A stretch of 38,252 nucleotides of DNA from UBA3537 sp965662485 (GTDB taxonomy: Bacteria > Bacteroidota > Bacteroidia > Flavobacteriales > Flavobacteriaceae). Under the pieces are notes generated by a model, which saw only the letters and a list, made by a program, of their open reading frames with translations, was not told the DNA's origin and did not search any database. The stretch lies in NCBI GenBank assembly GCA_965662485.1, contig CBFIIL010000012.1, positions 1 through 38,252 of the forward strand. The letters are read 5' to 3'. Positions 15,286-24,383 of the stretch are shown here, in pieces (positions within the stretch are counted from its first letter, which is position 1; each line of letters begins with the position of its first letter). Both the position numbers and the translations under genes were made by a program.

Positions 15286-16455
15286 ATGAACATACTTAAG
15301 CGTACGCTAAAATGGGGCCTACTGACCGTTATTGGTCTTATCGCCATCCTTTATATTACGGACACAGACTACCTGCTTAAAGCCGTTAGGACCATTTATG
15401 CAAAGGGCTATACCACCGCGTTTTTAGAAGATTATAAAGAGTTTGACAATGTTGAAATTTTGAATGGTACCCCTCAGCCCTGGCCCATTCATAAAGACTA
15501 CAACAGCGTTACTGAAACAGAACGTCTTCAAAAATACAATGATGCTTATGGCACCATCGCCTATGTCATCATTAAAAATGACAGCATTTGGTTTGAAAAT
15601 TATTATGATGGTTTTGGTGAAGATTCAAAAACCAACTCTTTTTCAATGGCCAAAAGCTATGTGTCTGGGCTTATGGGCAAGGCCATCGAAGAGGGGTATA
15701 TAAAAAGTTTGGATCAGCCCGTAAGTGATTTTTTTCCTGAATTTAGCGAAGGTCTTGCGGCCAAAATGACCGTTGGCGATTTGTCCTCTATGGCTTCGGG
15801 GACCAATTGGGATGAGAAATATTACTCCCCTCTGTCCATCACCACTCGTGCCTATTTTGATGATGATTTAGAGAAAGTTATTCTTGGGCTTAAAGTTGTT
15901 AAGGAACCTGGTCAAGCGTATAAATACTCTAGTGGAGACACACAACTCTTGGCCATGGTCATTGAAAAAGCAACAGGGAAAAAGCTGTATAATTACCTCA
16001 CCGAAAGTTTTTGGAAACCTTTGGGCAGCGAAAACCCAGCCCTGTGGCAAGTCGATAGTGAAGCACACGACTTGGTAAAGGCCTACTGCTGTATTGCCAG
16101 CAATGCCAAAGATTTTGCGCGCTTTGGGAAACTCTACAAAGACCATGGAAAATGGAACGGTAAACAACTGTTGGACTCTGCTTTCGTTGCAAAGTCAACA
16201 ACGCCACGCTTTGCCGAAAGTCCACAATATGGTTATGGCTTTTGGATGCAAAAACGAGATGGAAAATCCTTTTTTATGATGCGTGGGCATCTTGGTCAGT
16301 ATGTCATTGTTGAACCGGAAGATAACATCATCATAGTACGTCTTGGCCATCAAAAATCGCCTGATGCAGCAAGTCAAATCTTTTCGGATGACATCTCTAT
16401 CTACATCGAAGAAGCCTATAAAATGTTAAACAATGCTCTCCAAACTCAACCTTGA
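15286..16455 (+). CDS. Serine hydrolase, beta-lactamase class C/EstB family, membrane anchored
   Basis: Penicillin-recognising-fold hydrolase of 389 residues. An N-terminal hydrophobic segment (about 9-25) without a Cys lipobox should anchor it in the inner membrane or act as an uncleaved signal. The SxxK motif is SMAK (Ser120, Lys123), the tyrosine motif is YSS at 214-216 and the third motif is GHLG (334-337). These are the usual family motifs and imply an active esterase, amidase or DD-peptidase-like enzyme. Nothing specific points to antibiotic resistance. It lies 51 bp after hemB and its end overlaps the exonuclease start by 23 bp, so the two should be co-transcribed. Confidence 0.88.
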   Translation: MNILKRTLKWGLLTVIGLIAILYITDTDYLLKAVRTIYAKGYTTAFLEDYKEFDNVEILNGTPQPWPIHKDYNSVTETERLQKYNDAYGTIAYVIIKNDSIWFENYYDGFGEDSKTNSFSMAKSYVSGLMGKAIEEGYIKSLDQPVSDFFPEFSEGLAAKMTVGDLSSMASGTNWDEKYYSPLSITTRAYFDDDLEKVILGLKVVKEPGQAYKYSSGDTQLLAMVIEKATGKKLYNYLTESFWKPLGSENPALWQVDSEAHDLVKAYCCIASNAKDFARFGKLYKDHGKWNGKQLLDSAFVAKSTTPRFAESPQYGYGFWMQKRDGKSFFMMRGHLGQYVIVEPEDNIIIVRLGHQKSPDAASQIFSDDISIYIEEAYKMLNNALQTQP

Positions 16456-17146
16456 ACATATTGTATTTTTAGATATTGAAACTGTTCCAGAAGTTCAAAA
16501 TTTTACAGATTTAAGCGCTGATAAGCAAGAACTTTGGACGCAAAAATCACAGTACCAGCGTAAAGATGAATTTACAGCTGAAGAATTTTATCCTCGTGCG
16601 GGGATTTGGGCCGAATTTGGCAAAATCATCTGTATTTCTGTCGGTTATTTTGCGTCGAACGAAGATGCTAGAGCATTTAGAATCACGACCTTTTCTGGAG
16701 AAGAACTCGATATTTTAACCCAATTTAAAACATTGCTTGAAACGCATTTTAACCGCCCAAAACACTTGCTTTGTGCACACAATGGCAAAGAATTTGACTT
16801 TCCGTACATTGCACGCAGGATGCTGATTCACCACATAAAACTCCCCTCGAAGCTTAATCTATTTGGGAAAAAACCATGGGAGGTTCCACATCTAGACACC
16901 CTCGAATTGTGGAAATTTGGTGATTATAAACACTACACATCCCTTAAATTAATGACCAATGTGTTGGGCATCCCCTCACCCAAAGACGATATTGATGGCA
17001 GCGAAATTTATCGTGTGTTTTATGAAGACAATGATATCGAGCGCATTATTTCTTATTGTGAAAAAGACACCTTGGCTGTGGCGCAAATTTTACTTAGGCT
17101 TCGCGGTGATGACTTGTTAAACAAAAACGAAATTGCTTATATTTAA
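16433..17146 (+). CDS. DEDDy-type 3'-5' exonuclease (PolB-like predicted)
   Basis: Ribonuclease-H-fold exonuclease of 237 residues. All DEDDy residues can be placed: Asp14 and Glu16 in FLDIETVP, Asp122 in CAHNGKEFDFPY, and the YxxxD motif Tyr208-Asp212 in YCEKDTL. The family (predicted PolB-like 3'-5' exonucleases) is thought to proofread or process nucleic acid ends, but the substrate is not established. The ATG lies inside the serine hydrolase gene in another frame, 23 bp before that gene's stop, and gives the N-terminus expected for the family, with the first Asp near residue 14. The ABC protein gene follows after 3 bp. It is not linked to any polymerase domain. Confidence 0.88.
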   Translation: MLSKLNLEHIVFLDIETVPEVQNFTDLSADKQELWTQKSQYQRKDEFTAEEFYPRAGIWAEFGKIICISVGYFASNEDARAFRITTFSGEELDILTQFKTLLETHFNRPKHLLCAHNGKEFDFPYIARRMLIHHIKLPSKLNLFGKKPWEVPHLDTLELWKFGDYKHYTSLKLMTNVLGIPSPKDDIDGSEIYRVFYEDNDIERIISYCEKDTLAVAQILLRLRGDDLLNKNEIAYI

Positions 17147-17149
17147 GCA

Positions 17150-18832
17150 ATGAAAAATCATCCACTACTTCGTATAGAAAACTTATCTGTTGCTTTTAAA
17201 AAAAATGCGATAATAAAACGCATACTTCATAGCATAAGTTTTGATGTTTTTAAAAACGAAATATTAGGCGTTGTAGGAGAGTCTGGAAGTGGAAAGTCCA
17301 TCACAGCATTATCCATTATGCGACTTCTAAAAACAACACAGATTGAGGGGAAAATTATTTATGATGACATGAATCTAAACACCCTACCTTTAAAAAAAAT
17401 GGAACGTATTCGGGGCCGTAAAATCAGTATGATTTTTCAAGAACCGATGAGTGCTTTGAACCCTTCAATGCGTTGTGGAGTTCAAGTTAAAGAGGTGCTA
17501 TTACAGCACAATATTGTGCCTAAAAAAGAGGTCTATTCAGAAATTTTCAGATTGTTTAAAAGTGTAAAAATCCCAAACCCCGAACATGCTTTTAATAAAT
17601 ACCCTCATGAACTTTCAGGAGGGCAACAACAACGCGTAATGATTGCTATGGCGATTGCCTGCAAACCCGATATCTTGATTGCAGATGAGCCCACTACAGC
17701 TTTGGATGTAACCGTTCAAAATGAAATTATTAAACTGATTCAAGAACTACAAAAAGAGACACAAATGAGTGTTATTTTTATCAGTCACGATTTAGCATTA
17801 GTTTCTGAAATTGCACACAGAACAGTGGTCATGTACAAAGGAAAAATTGTGGAACAAGGTACCACAATATCAATTTTCAAAACTCCTAAAAACGATTATA
17901 CAAAAGCCCTTATTGCTGCGCGACCCTCTCTTAATGTGCGCTTGAAAAAGCTCCCAACAGTTGAAGATGTTTTATCCAAAACAATGTCTTTAGAAAAAGT
18001 TTCAAAAAAAACCCGTAAAGAAAAACATATAGAATTATATTGTAATCCGCCACTTTTAGAAGTGATTGATTTAGAAAAAATCTACTACTCTAAAGTTGGT
18101 GTTTTTAGTAAACAAAACGATTTTAAAGCCATTAGTAATATTAGTTTCAAACTTTATGAAGGAGAAACACTAGGACTAGTTGGTGAATCGGGGTGCGGAA
18201 AGTCTACTTTAGGGAAAGCTATTTTACAACTTGATAAAGCAACTTCAGGAACTATATTTTATAGAGGTCATGACTTGCAAAAAATGTCCAAAAGAGAAAT
18301 TAGAAAACTGCGTAAAGAAATTCAAATCATCTTTCAAGATCCATTTGCATCACTCAATCCAAGGTTAACTGTTGGTGAAGCGATTTTAGAGCCAATGGTA
18401 GTACATAGCCTTTATAACAATACTACTGAACGCATACAAAAAGTAAAAGATCTTCTTAAAAAAGTGGGTTTAGACACTTCTTCTTTTGATCGTTACCCTC
18501 ATGAATTTTCTGGAGGGCAGCGTCAGCGTATTGGCATTGCAAGAACTATTGCCTTACAACCAAAACTAATTGTATGTGACGAATCTGTTTCTGCGCTGGA
18601 TATTTCGGTTCAAGCACAAGTTTTAAACCTTTTAAATGCTTTAAAAGAGGAATTTAAATTTACTTATATTTTTATTTCTCACGACTTAGCAGTCGTAAAA
18701 TATATGGCAGACCAGTTGTTAATTATGAATCAAGGAAAAATTGTAGAAAGCGGTGAAGCTGATGATATTTATAAAGCACCAAAAAATGCGTATACAAAAC
18801 GACTTATCAACGCAATTCCAAAAGGTTTATAA
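17150..18832 (+). CDS. Tandem-ATPase oligopeptide/dipeptide-type ABC transporter ATP-binding protein
   Basis: A single chain of 560 residues with two Dpp/Opp-type ATPase domains. Domain 1 has Walker A GESGSGKS (43-50), signature LSGGQ (155-159) and ADEPTTALD (178-186). Domain 2 has GESGCGKS (345-352), FSGGQ (453-457) and the Walker B segment CDESVSALD. Both domains look catalytically intact. The layout matches GsiA/YejF-type proteins that power peptide or glutathione importers. No permease or solute-binding gene is adjacent: upstream is the exonuclease (3 bp) and downstream is convergent scoB. Its membrane partners must be elsewhere. The gene is visibly more A-rich than hemB. Its stop overlaps the scoB stop by 6 bp, tail to tail. 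Confidence 0.93.
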   Translation: MKNHPLLRIENLSVAFKKNAIIKRILHSISFDVFKNEILGVVGESGSGKSITALSIMRLLKTTQIEGKIIYDDMNLNTLPLKKMERIRGRKISMIFQEPMSALNPSMRCGVQVKEVLLQHNIVPKKEVYSEIFRLFKSVKIPNPEHAFNKYPHELSGGQQQRVMIAMAIACKPDILIADEPTTALDVTVQNEIIKLIQELQKETQMSVIFISHDLALVSEIAHRTVVMYKGKIVEQGTTISIFKTPKNDYTKALIAARPSLNVRLKKLPTVEDVLSKTMSLEKVSKKTRKEKHIELYCNPPLLEVIDLEKIYYSKVGVFSKQNDFKAISNISFKLYEGETLGLVGESGCGKSTLGKAILQLDKATSGTIFYRGHDLQKMSKREIRKLRKEIQIIFQDPFASLNPRLTVGEAILEPMVVHSLYNNTTERIQKVKDLLKKVGLDTSSFDRYPHEFSGGQRQRIGIARTIALQPKLIVCDESVSALDISVQAQVLNLLNALKEEFKFTYIFISHDLAVVKYMADQLLIMNQGKIVESGEADDIYKAPKNAYTKRLINAIPKGL

Positions 18833-19480
18833 AACCATTTCTGGGATATCCCCTTGAACAATAAGCTCCCCTTCCGTTGCTGCTTTAATCTCCTCCACAG
18901 TTACTCCTGGTGCACGTTCTAATAATTTAAACCCTTGATTTGTAACTTCTATAACGGCTAAATTTGTGACTATTTTTTTGACACAATTGACTCCAGTGAG
19001 GGGTAAACTACAGCGCTTCAAAAGTTTAGACGCTCCTTTTTTGTTGGTATGCATCATAGCTACAATAATATTGTCTGCACTAGCCACCAAATCCATTGCG
19101 CCACCCATGCCTTTGACCAAGCGTCCTGGTATTTTCCAATTGGCAATATCTCCATTTTCAGCAACTTCCATAGCGCCCAAAATAGTTAAATCAACATGCT
19201 GACCTCTTATCATAGAAAAACTCATGGCCGAGTCAAAATAACTTGCACCGTCCAAAGCGGTTATGGTTTGTTTCCCTGCGTTGATCAAATCTGCATCTTC
19301 CTCGCCCTCATATGGAAAAGGTCCCATCCCTAAAATTCCATTTTCACTTTGAAATTCGACCTCTATATCTTCTCTAACAAAATTGGCTACAAGAGTTGGT
19401 ATTCCAATACCTAGATTGACATAATATCCGTTTTTGACTTCTTTTGCGATACGTTTTGCAATTCTATTTTTATCTAACAT
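18827..19480 (-). CDS. scoB: 3-oxoacid CoA-transferase subunit B
   Basis: Beta subunit of a heterodimeric CoA-transferase that moves CoA between succinyl-CoA and acetoacetate (or a related 3-oxoacid). The 217-residue chain has the catalytic glutamate in SENGILGMGP (Glu46), which forms the glutamyl-CoA thioester, plus NLGIGIP (22-28) and GGAMDLV. It is paired with scoA 12 bp upstream. The pair sits behind the PBP1A gene on the same strand. Function as ketone-body/acetoacetate use is family knowledge; the true acid substrate is not certain. Confidence 0.95.
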   Translation of the reverse strand: MLDKNRIAKRIAKEVKNGYYVNLGIGIPTLVANFVREDIEVEFQSENGILGMGPFPYEGEEDADLINAGKQTITALDGASYFDSAMSFSMIRGQHVDLTILGAMEVAENGDIANWKIPGRLVKGMGGAMDLVASADNIIVAMMHTNKKGASKLLKRCSLPLTGVNCVKKIVTNLAVIEVTNQGFKLLERAPGVTVEEIKAATEGELIVQGDIPEMVL

Positions 19481-19492
19481 AGCGTTTTGTTT

Positions 19493-20194
19493 TTAGTTTT
19501 TTGGGGTAATGGTTCGTTGTTCAATACGCTTTTCATAATCTTTCCCTTGAAAAATACGCTGTACGAAAATTCCTGGGATATGAATTTGATTGGGGTCTAA
19601 AGCACCAACGGGTACCAACTCCTCCACTTCTGCTACAGTGATTTTGGCAGCGCCACACATATTTGGATTAAAATTTCTTGCGGTTCCTTTAAAAATTAAA
19701 TTCCCAGCAGCATCTCCTTTCCATGCTTTAACGAATGAAAAGTCAGCCTTAAACGCATGTTCAAGAACATACATTTTTCCATCAAACTCTCGAGTTTCTT
19801 TTCCTTCTGCCACCTCTGTTCCAAAACCTGCAGGTGTATAAATTGCTGGAAATCCAGCTTGAGCCGCTCTACAGCGTTCGGCCAAAGTCCCCTGAGGAAT
19901 AAGCTCTACATCCAACTCGCCAGAAAGCATTTGACGTTCAAATTCATCATTTTCCCCAACATAGGATGACACCATTTTTTTGATTTGATGCTTTTGTAGT
20001 AAAAGCCCAAGTCCAAAATCATCAACCCCAGCATTGTTAGAAATACATGTTAAATTATTGACATTCATAGCAACAAGTTCGGAGATTGCATTTTCTGGAA
20101 TACCACACAATCCAAACCCGCCCAATAGTAAAGTCATGCCACTTTCAACACCCTTTAAGGCTGCTTGTACATTATCTACTTGTTTATTTATCAT
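19493..20194 (-). CDS. scoA: 3-oxoacid CoA-transferase subunit A
   Basis: Alpha subunit partner of scoB, 233 residues. It has the glycine-rich GGFGLCGIPE loop (25-34), ISNNAGVDDFGLG, the PQGTLAERCRA block and TPAGFGTEVAEGKE, all typical of SCOT-type alpha subunits. Together the two subunits cover the length of the eukaryotic single-chain SCOT enzyme. The gene begins 44 bp after the PBP1A stop, and I see no TAnnTTTG element in that gap. It may therefore be read from the upstream ricT-gldH-PBP1A transcript. Confidence 0.95.
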   Translation of the reverse strand: MINKQVDNVQAALKGVESGMTLLLGGFGLCGIPENAISELVAMNVNNLTCISNNAGVDDFGLGLLLQKHQIKKMVSSYVGENDEFERQMLSGELDVELIPQGTLAERCRAAQAGFPAIYTPAGFGTEVAEGKETREFDGKMYVLEHAFKADFSFVKAWKGDAAGNLIFKGTARNFNPNMCGAAKITVAEVEELVPVGALDPNQIHIPGIFVQRIFQGKDYEKRIEQRTITPKN

Positions 20195-20238
20195 AATACT
20201 ATTTTGAGATTATACGTTAATAAAAATTTAATTGTAAT

Positions 20239-22581
20239 CTAAAAGTCAATATCTGGTGTAATTTCTTGTTGTTCTAAAACATTGCCATCATCGTTTGATG
20301 TCATATTTTCACATTCTGTAATTATGGTTAGTTGTTCTGGTTTTTCAAATTCTTCTTTTGAAATTTCTAAATCTTCATTTTCATAACAGCCTTTCATATA
20401 ATTGGCCCAAATAGGAAGTGCCATAGAAGCACCTTGCCCATAAGTTATTGTTTTAAAATGTGTTGCCCGATCTTCGCCACCAACCCATACGCCAGTGACC
20501 AAATTGGGAACCATTCCCATAAACCATCCGTCACTATGGTTTTGTGTTGTTCCTGTTTTTCCAGCAATGGGATTATCAAACTCATAGGGATAACCTGTTA
20601 TGATTTCTTTATATACGGCTTGATTTTTAGCGAAACTATGGCGTAAACGTTGTCCAGAGCCAAATTGGGTTACACCTTCCATTAAATTAACAACCACATA
20701 AGCAATTTCTTCGCTTAAAACATCTTTGGTTTCTGGAGAGAACTGATACAATAATGTGCCGTTTTTGTCTTCAATATGAGTAACCATTACAGGCTTTGTA
20801 TATACCCCTTTATTAGCAAAAGTTGAATAGGCTGCAACCATTTCATAGACGCTCAAATCTGGTGTTCCAAGAGCAATAGATGGAACAGCAGGAAGATTTT
20901 GTTCTACCCCCAAGCTTTTTGCTAAATTGATAACAGGTTGAGGGCCAATTTCATTCATCAATCTAGCAGTAATTGTATTTCTTGAATTTGCTAAGGCAGA
21001 CTTTAGCGTTTCAAATCCAGAGTAATTTTTATTTGAGTTTCTTGGTGCCCATGGTTTCACATTCCCAAATTTATTGGCCGGGATTGTAATTTGTGCTTTT
21101 GGAAAAGTATCACATGGCGACAAATGAAGTTGATCTATGGCTGCAGCATATACAAATGGCTTAAACGTCGAACCAACCTGTCGTTTGCCTTGTTTAACCA
21201 TATCGTACTGAAAATGTTTATAGTTAAAACCGCCAACCCAAGCTTTTACAAAACCAGTTTGAGGTTCCATAGACATCATCCCCGATCTTAAAAATGATTT
21301 GTAATAACGCATAGAATCCATTGGGGTCATTACAGTGTCAATTTCATTATTTTCTGCCGTCCAAGAAAATATTTTCATTTTGGTTGGGGTTTTAAATGAC
21401 GCTACAATTTCCTCTACAGGCTTCTTTAAATCGTAACGCATTTTTCGCCAACGTTCCGATCGCTTCATTCCAATTTTTAATAATTGGTCTATTTCTTCTT
21501 TTTCTAAATCCAAAAATGGTGCTGTTCTATTTCTTCGTGGGGTGTTTTGAACAAAAAATTCTGCTTGAAGTGCTTTCATGTGGTCTGTAACTGCTACTTC
21601 TGCAATAGACTGCATTCGTGAATCAAGAGTTGTATAGACTTTTAAACCATCTTTATAGATGTTATACTTTTCGCCATTGGGTTTTCTATTTTCTGGTTGA
21701 TTTATCCATTCTTTTAAAAATGTTTTTAAATAAGCCCTAAAATATGTAGCAATGCCCTCTCTGTGGGACTCTGGAGTATAGTTTAAATCCAAGGGGGTTT
21801 GCTGTAATGAATCTTTTACTTGTTCTGAAATAAAATCGTATTTAGCCATTTGTGCTAGCACTACATTTCTACGGTTTTTTGTCCCCACCGGATTGCGTTT
21901 TGGTCTTGGATTGTATAAGGATGAGTTTTTGAACATCCCTACTAACATTGCTGATTCTTTAAGATCTAAAGCAGAAGGTTCTTTCCCAAAATAAATACGC
22001 GCTGCACTTCGGATACCATCGGCGTTATTTCCAAAATCATAGATATTAAAATATTGGGCAATAATTTCTTCTTTAGTGTATTGTTTTTCCAAGCGCGTAG
22101 CAATCACCCACTCTTTTATTTTTTGAGTAATTCGGCCAAGTGTATTTCTAGAGCCTTCACCATGAAAAAGTTGTTTCGCCAATTGCTGAGATATAGTACT
22201 TGCTCCGCCACCTTTTCCAAGTTTAAAAAGCGCTCTTAATGTCCCTCTTGCATCAATGCCTGCGTGGTCAAAATAACGAATATCTTCTGTGGCAATTAAG
22301 GCGTCAACCAAATGTTTTGGAAGTTCATCAAACCCTATGGGGGTGCGGTTGTCTTCATAATAAAACTTGCCTAAAGTTTCGCCATCTGATGAAATAACTT
22401 CAGTGGCTAAATTTGTTCGAGGATTCTCTAAAACTGTATGGTCGGGCATAAATCCAAAAGCACCAAATGAGGCTAAAAGTAAAATGAATGGAATAAATAA
22501 AATCCCTAATAGAAATGACATCCAAAACCAACGTTTTGGTTTTGAAAAATCTGTTTTTGATGTTGTTTTTTTCTTAGCCAT
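20239..22581 (-). CDS. Penicillin-binding protein 1A (bifunctional class A PBP)
   Basis: Peptidoglycan polymerase and cross-linker of 780 residues, anchored by one N-terminal helix (about 19-42). The GT51 glycosyltransferase domain has the catalytic Glu99 in ATEDIRYFDHAGID and the GGASTISQQLAKQ block (124-136). The transpeptidase domain has the active-site serine in STFK (Ser471-Lys474), SRN (533-535) and KTG (675-677). A roughly 100-residue linker between the two domains (about 330-430) is rich in charged residues. An acidic tail ends the protein. It lies 13 bp after gldH in the minus-strand run. The symbol could be mrcA or ponA; I leave it open. Confidence 0.95.
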   Translation of the reverse strand: MAKKKTTSKTDFSKPKRWFWMSFLLGILFIPFILLLASFGAFGFMPDHTVLENPRTNLATEVISSDGETLGKFYYEDNRTPIGFDELPKHLVDALIATEDIRYFDHAGIDARGTLRALFKLGKGGGASTISQQLAKQLFHGEGSRNTLGRITQKIKEWVIATRLEKQYTKEEIIAQYFNIYDFGNNADGIRSAARIYFGKEPSALDLKESAMLVGMFKNSSLYNPRPKRNPVGTKNRRNVVLAQMAKYDFISEQVKDSLQQTPLDLNYTPESHREGIATYFRAYLKTFLKEWINQPENRKPNGEKYNIYKDGLKVYTTLDSRMQSIAEVAVTDHMKALQAEFFVQNTPRRNRTAPFLDLEKEEIDQLLKIGMKRSERWRKMRYDLKKPVEEIVASFKTPTKMKIFSWTAENNEIDTVMTPMDSMRYYKSFLRSGMMSMEPQTGFVKAWVGGFNYKHFQYDMVKQGKRQVGSTFKPFVYAAAIDQLHLSPCDTFPKAQITIPANKFGNVKPWAPRNSNKNYSGFETLKSALANSRNTITARLMNEIGPQPVINLAKSLGVEQNLPAVPSIALGTPDLSVYEMVAAYSTFANKGVYTKPVMVTHIEDKNGTLLYQFSPETKDVLSEEIAYVVVNLMEGVTQFGSGQRLRHSFAKNQAVYKEIITGYPYEFDNPIAGKTGTTQNHSDGWFMGMVPNLVTGVWVGGEDRATHFKTITYGQGASMALPIWANYMKGCYENEDLEISKEEFEKPEQLTIITECENMTSNDDGNVLEQQEITPDIDF

Positions 22582-22594
22582 AATAAATTATTTA

Positions 22595-23086
22595 CTATTC
22601 CAAGTCTTCTATGCAAAACCCCACGTCCAAAACACCCTCTAATGTACTTATCCCAGAAACTTCGTCGAGTGCACGCATGGCATGGTTTATTGTTATGGTG
22701 TATTCTCCAACTTCCGAAAACACAAAAGGTGTTGTATGTCCTTTATACCATAGTTTGTGTTCTTTTATAGACATAAGCCCTCTACCTAACATAGCACCGT
22801 TTGGCAGAGCCATGGTATATTCTAAAGTGTCTTTTTCAATTTTCCCATTCGGATATTCTAAATCAACAATAAGAAATAAATTACTGTATTTATAGTCTTC
22901 AGACGTTCTTATTTTTATGTATAAGTTTTGATTTTGTAGCGAGTCCTCAATCACAAAATTATATGAAATAATTTGATTTTTATCCCATACATTATCAACT
23001 GAGGTGTAGCGATCGAATGAACTATTTTGATGACACGATGTCATCAAAAAGACAACTAAAAATCCAAACACAAATCTAGTTTGCAT
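22595..23086 (-). CDS. gldH: Gliding motility lipoprotein GldH
   Basis: Lipoprotein of 163 residues needed for gliding in flavobacteria. The chain begins MQTRFVFGFLVVFLMTSC, a signal peptide with a lipobox ending at Cys18, followed by the GldH body with YNFVIEDSLQNQNLYIKIRT and SEVGEYTITINHAMR. I chose the ATG at 23086, not a longer upstream frame, because it puts the lipobox at the right distance; it overlaps the end of the PSP1 gene by 11 bp. Gld proteins also matter for type IX secretion in this phylum. Its presence is the best single phylum marker in the window. Confidence 0.92.
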   Translation of the reverse strand: MQTRFVFGFLVVFLMTSCHQNSSFDRYTSVDNVWDKNQIISYNFVIEDSLQNQNLYIKIRTSEDYKYSNLFLIVDLEYPNGKIEKDTLEYTMALPNGAMLGRGLMSIKEHKLWYKGHTTPFVFSEVGEYTITINHAMRALDEVSGISTLEGVLDVGFCIEDLE

Positions 23087-24281
23087 TTTTTTGAACTTTA
23101 GGTTTTTTGTTGCTTTGGTTGTTTTCATTTCGGGGTTTTCGATTGAAATGGCGCTTTTTATTTCTTTGCCTTTTATTTTTTTTCGGCTTATCAAAACGCG
23201 TTAAACTGTCTTGTCCCACAACGTTTTCAAAATCTATTTTAGTATCCATTGTATCAGAAAGTTCAGCAGCATAATCTTCTAAGCTATTTGCTTTTTCTCC
23301 AGACTTATTCAATGCGATAATGGCGTTGGATTGTTCTGTTGTTAACTTAAACCAATTCATCCATTCACCCTCGTAGGCGTACCACATTATTCCTTTAAAT
23401 ATGTCTGTTTTCTGGCATACGGCAATACCTTTTTCTGTTTTGAGTTTAATATTTGTTTTTGGAAATGATTTTAGAGCATCCAAATAAGCATCTAACTCAT
23501 AATTCAAACAGCATTTTAGTTTTCCACATTGGCCCGCCAATTTTAATGGATTTAAAGACAATTGCTGATAGCGTGCCGCAGAGGTACTTACAGATCTAAA
23601 ATCTGTAAGCCATGTAGAGCAGCATAATTCTCGCCCACAAGAACCAATACCTCCGAGTCGAGCAGCTTCTTGACGCAATCCAACTTGTTTCATTTCAATA
23701 CGAATTCTAAATTCTCTTGCGTATAGTTTGATGAGTTCCCGAAAATCAACACGCCTATCAGCAGTATAATAAAAGGTTGCTTTACTACCATCACCTTGAA
23801 ACTCAATATCTGAGATTTTCATATCAAGCCTCAAATCTATTGCAAATTGGCGCGCCTTGACTTGCATGGCTTCTTCTTTGTCTCTAGATTCAATCCATAT
23901 ATCAATATCTCTTTGAGAGGCTTTGCGATAAATCTTAAAAATTTTATCTGGATTTTCGGAGATTTTCTTGCGTTTCATCTGAACCTTTACAAGCTCCCCT
24001 GTAAGTGTAACCATTCCTATATCGTGTCCAGATTCCGCTTGAGTAGCTACGATATCTCCTATACTTAGCGATAGATTTTCTGTGTTCTCATAATAATACT
24101 TACGGCCATTTTTAAAGCGCACCTCCACCCAATTAAAAGGTATAACATCATTGGGTAGGCTCATATTGGACAACCAATCAAAAACAGTCAATTTATTGCA
24201 TGAATCTGTACCACAAGTTCCATTATTTTTGCATCCTTTTGGCTGACCGCTTTTATTTGTTGCACAACTTGCACACCCCAT
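23076..24281 (-). CDS. ricT: PSP1-domain protein, RicT (YaaT)-like
   Basis: Protein of 401 residues with a PSP1/RicT core. The N-terminus is unusually cysteine-rich, with six cysteines in the first 28 residues (MGCASCATNK, then KGCKNNGTCGTDSC). The conserved core has CGRELCCSTWL and CGKLKCCLNYE. The C-terminus from about 355 is a basic, low-complexity Lys/Arg/Asn tail. In Bacillus subtilis, RicT acts with RicA and RicF in a complex holding iron-sulfur clusters and affects RNA maturation; no RicA or RicF gene is visible here. Whether this homologue does the same is unknown. The start follows an upstream intergenic stretch of 102 bp, and gldH overlaps its end. Confidence 0.87.
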   Translation of the reverse strand: MGCASCATNKSGQPKGCKNNGTCGTDSCNKLTVFDWLSNMSLPNDVIPFNWVEVRFKNGRKYYYENTENLSLSIGDIVATQAESGHDIGMVTLTGELVKVQMKRKKISENPDKIFKIYRKASQRDIDIWIESRDKEEAMQVKARQFAIDLRLDMKISDIEFQGDGSKATFYYTADRRVDFRELIKLYAREFRIRIEMKQVGLRQEAARLGGIGSCGRELCCSTWLTDFRSVSTSAARYQQLSLNPLKLAGQCGKLKCCLNYELDAYLDALKSFPKTNIKLKTEKGIAVCQKTDIFKGIMWYAYEGEWMNWFKLTTEQSNAIIALNKSGEKANSLEDYAAELSDTMDTKIDFENVVGQDSLTRFDKPKKNKRQRNKKRHFNRKPRNENNQSNKKPKVQKNAN

Positions 24282-24383
24282 ACTTTTCTCTTGAATTTGC
24301 TTATGCAGAACACAGGCAATTGTTTGTATTAAATTTGTACGTAAATATAAACTTATTTAATAACTTAAAAAAAGATTCAGCAC

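Noticed and set aside
12500..16450. Patch that looks richer in G+C than the ABC gene and hemA, a possible sign of gene transfer
   Set aside because: By-eye counts of single lines vary as much within hemC as between genes, and these are core heme genes in normal order. A proper windowed GC and codon-usage calculation would be needed.
15286..16455. Antibiotic-resistance beta-lactamase
   Set aside because: SxxK and Tyr motifs only show the class C/EstB fold; a membrane anchor and the housekeeping context argue for an esterase or peptidase of unknown substrate.
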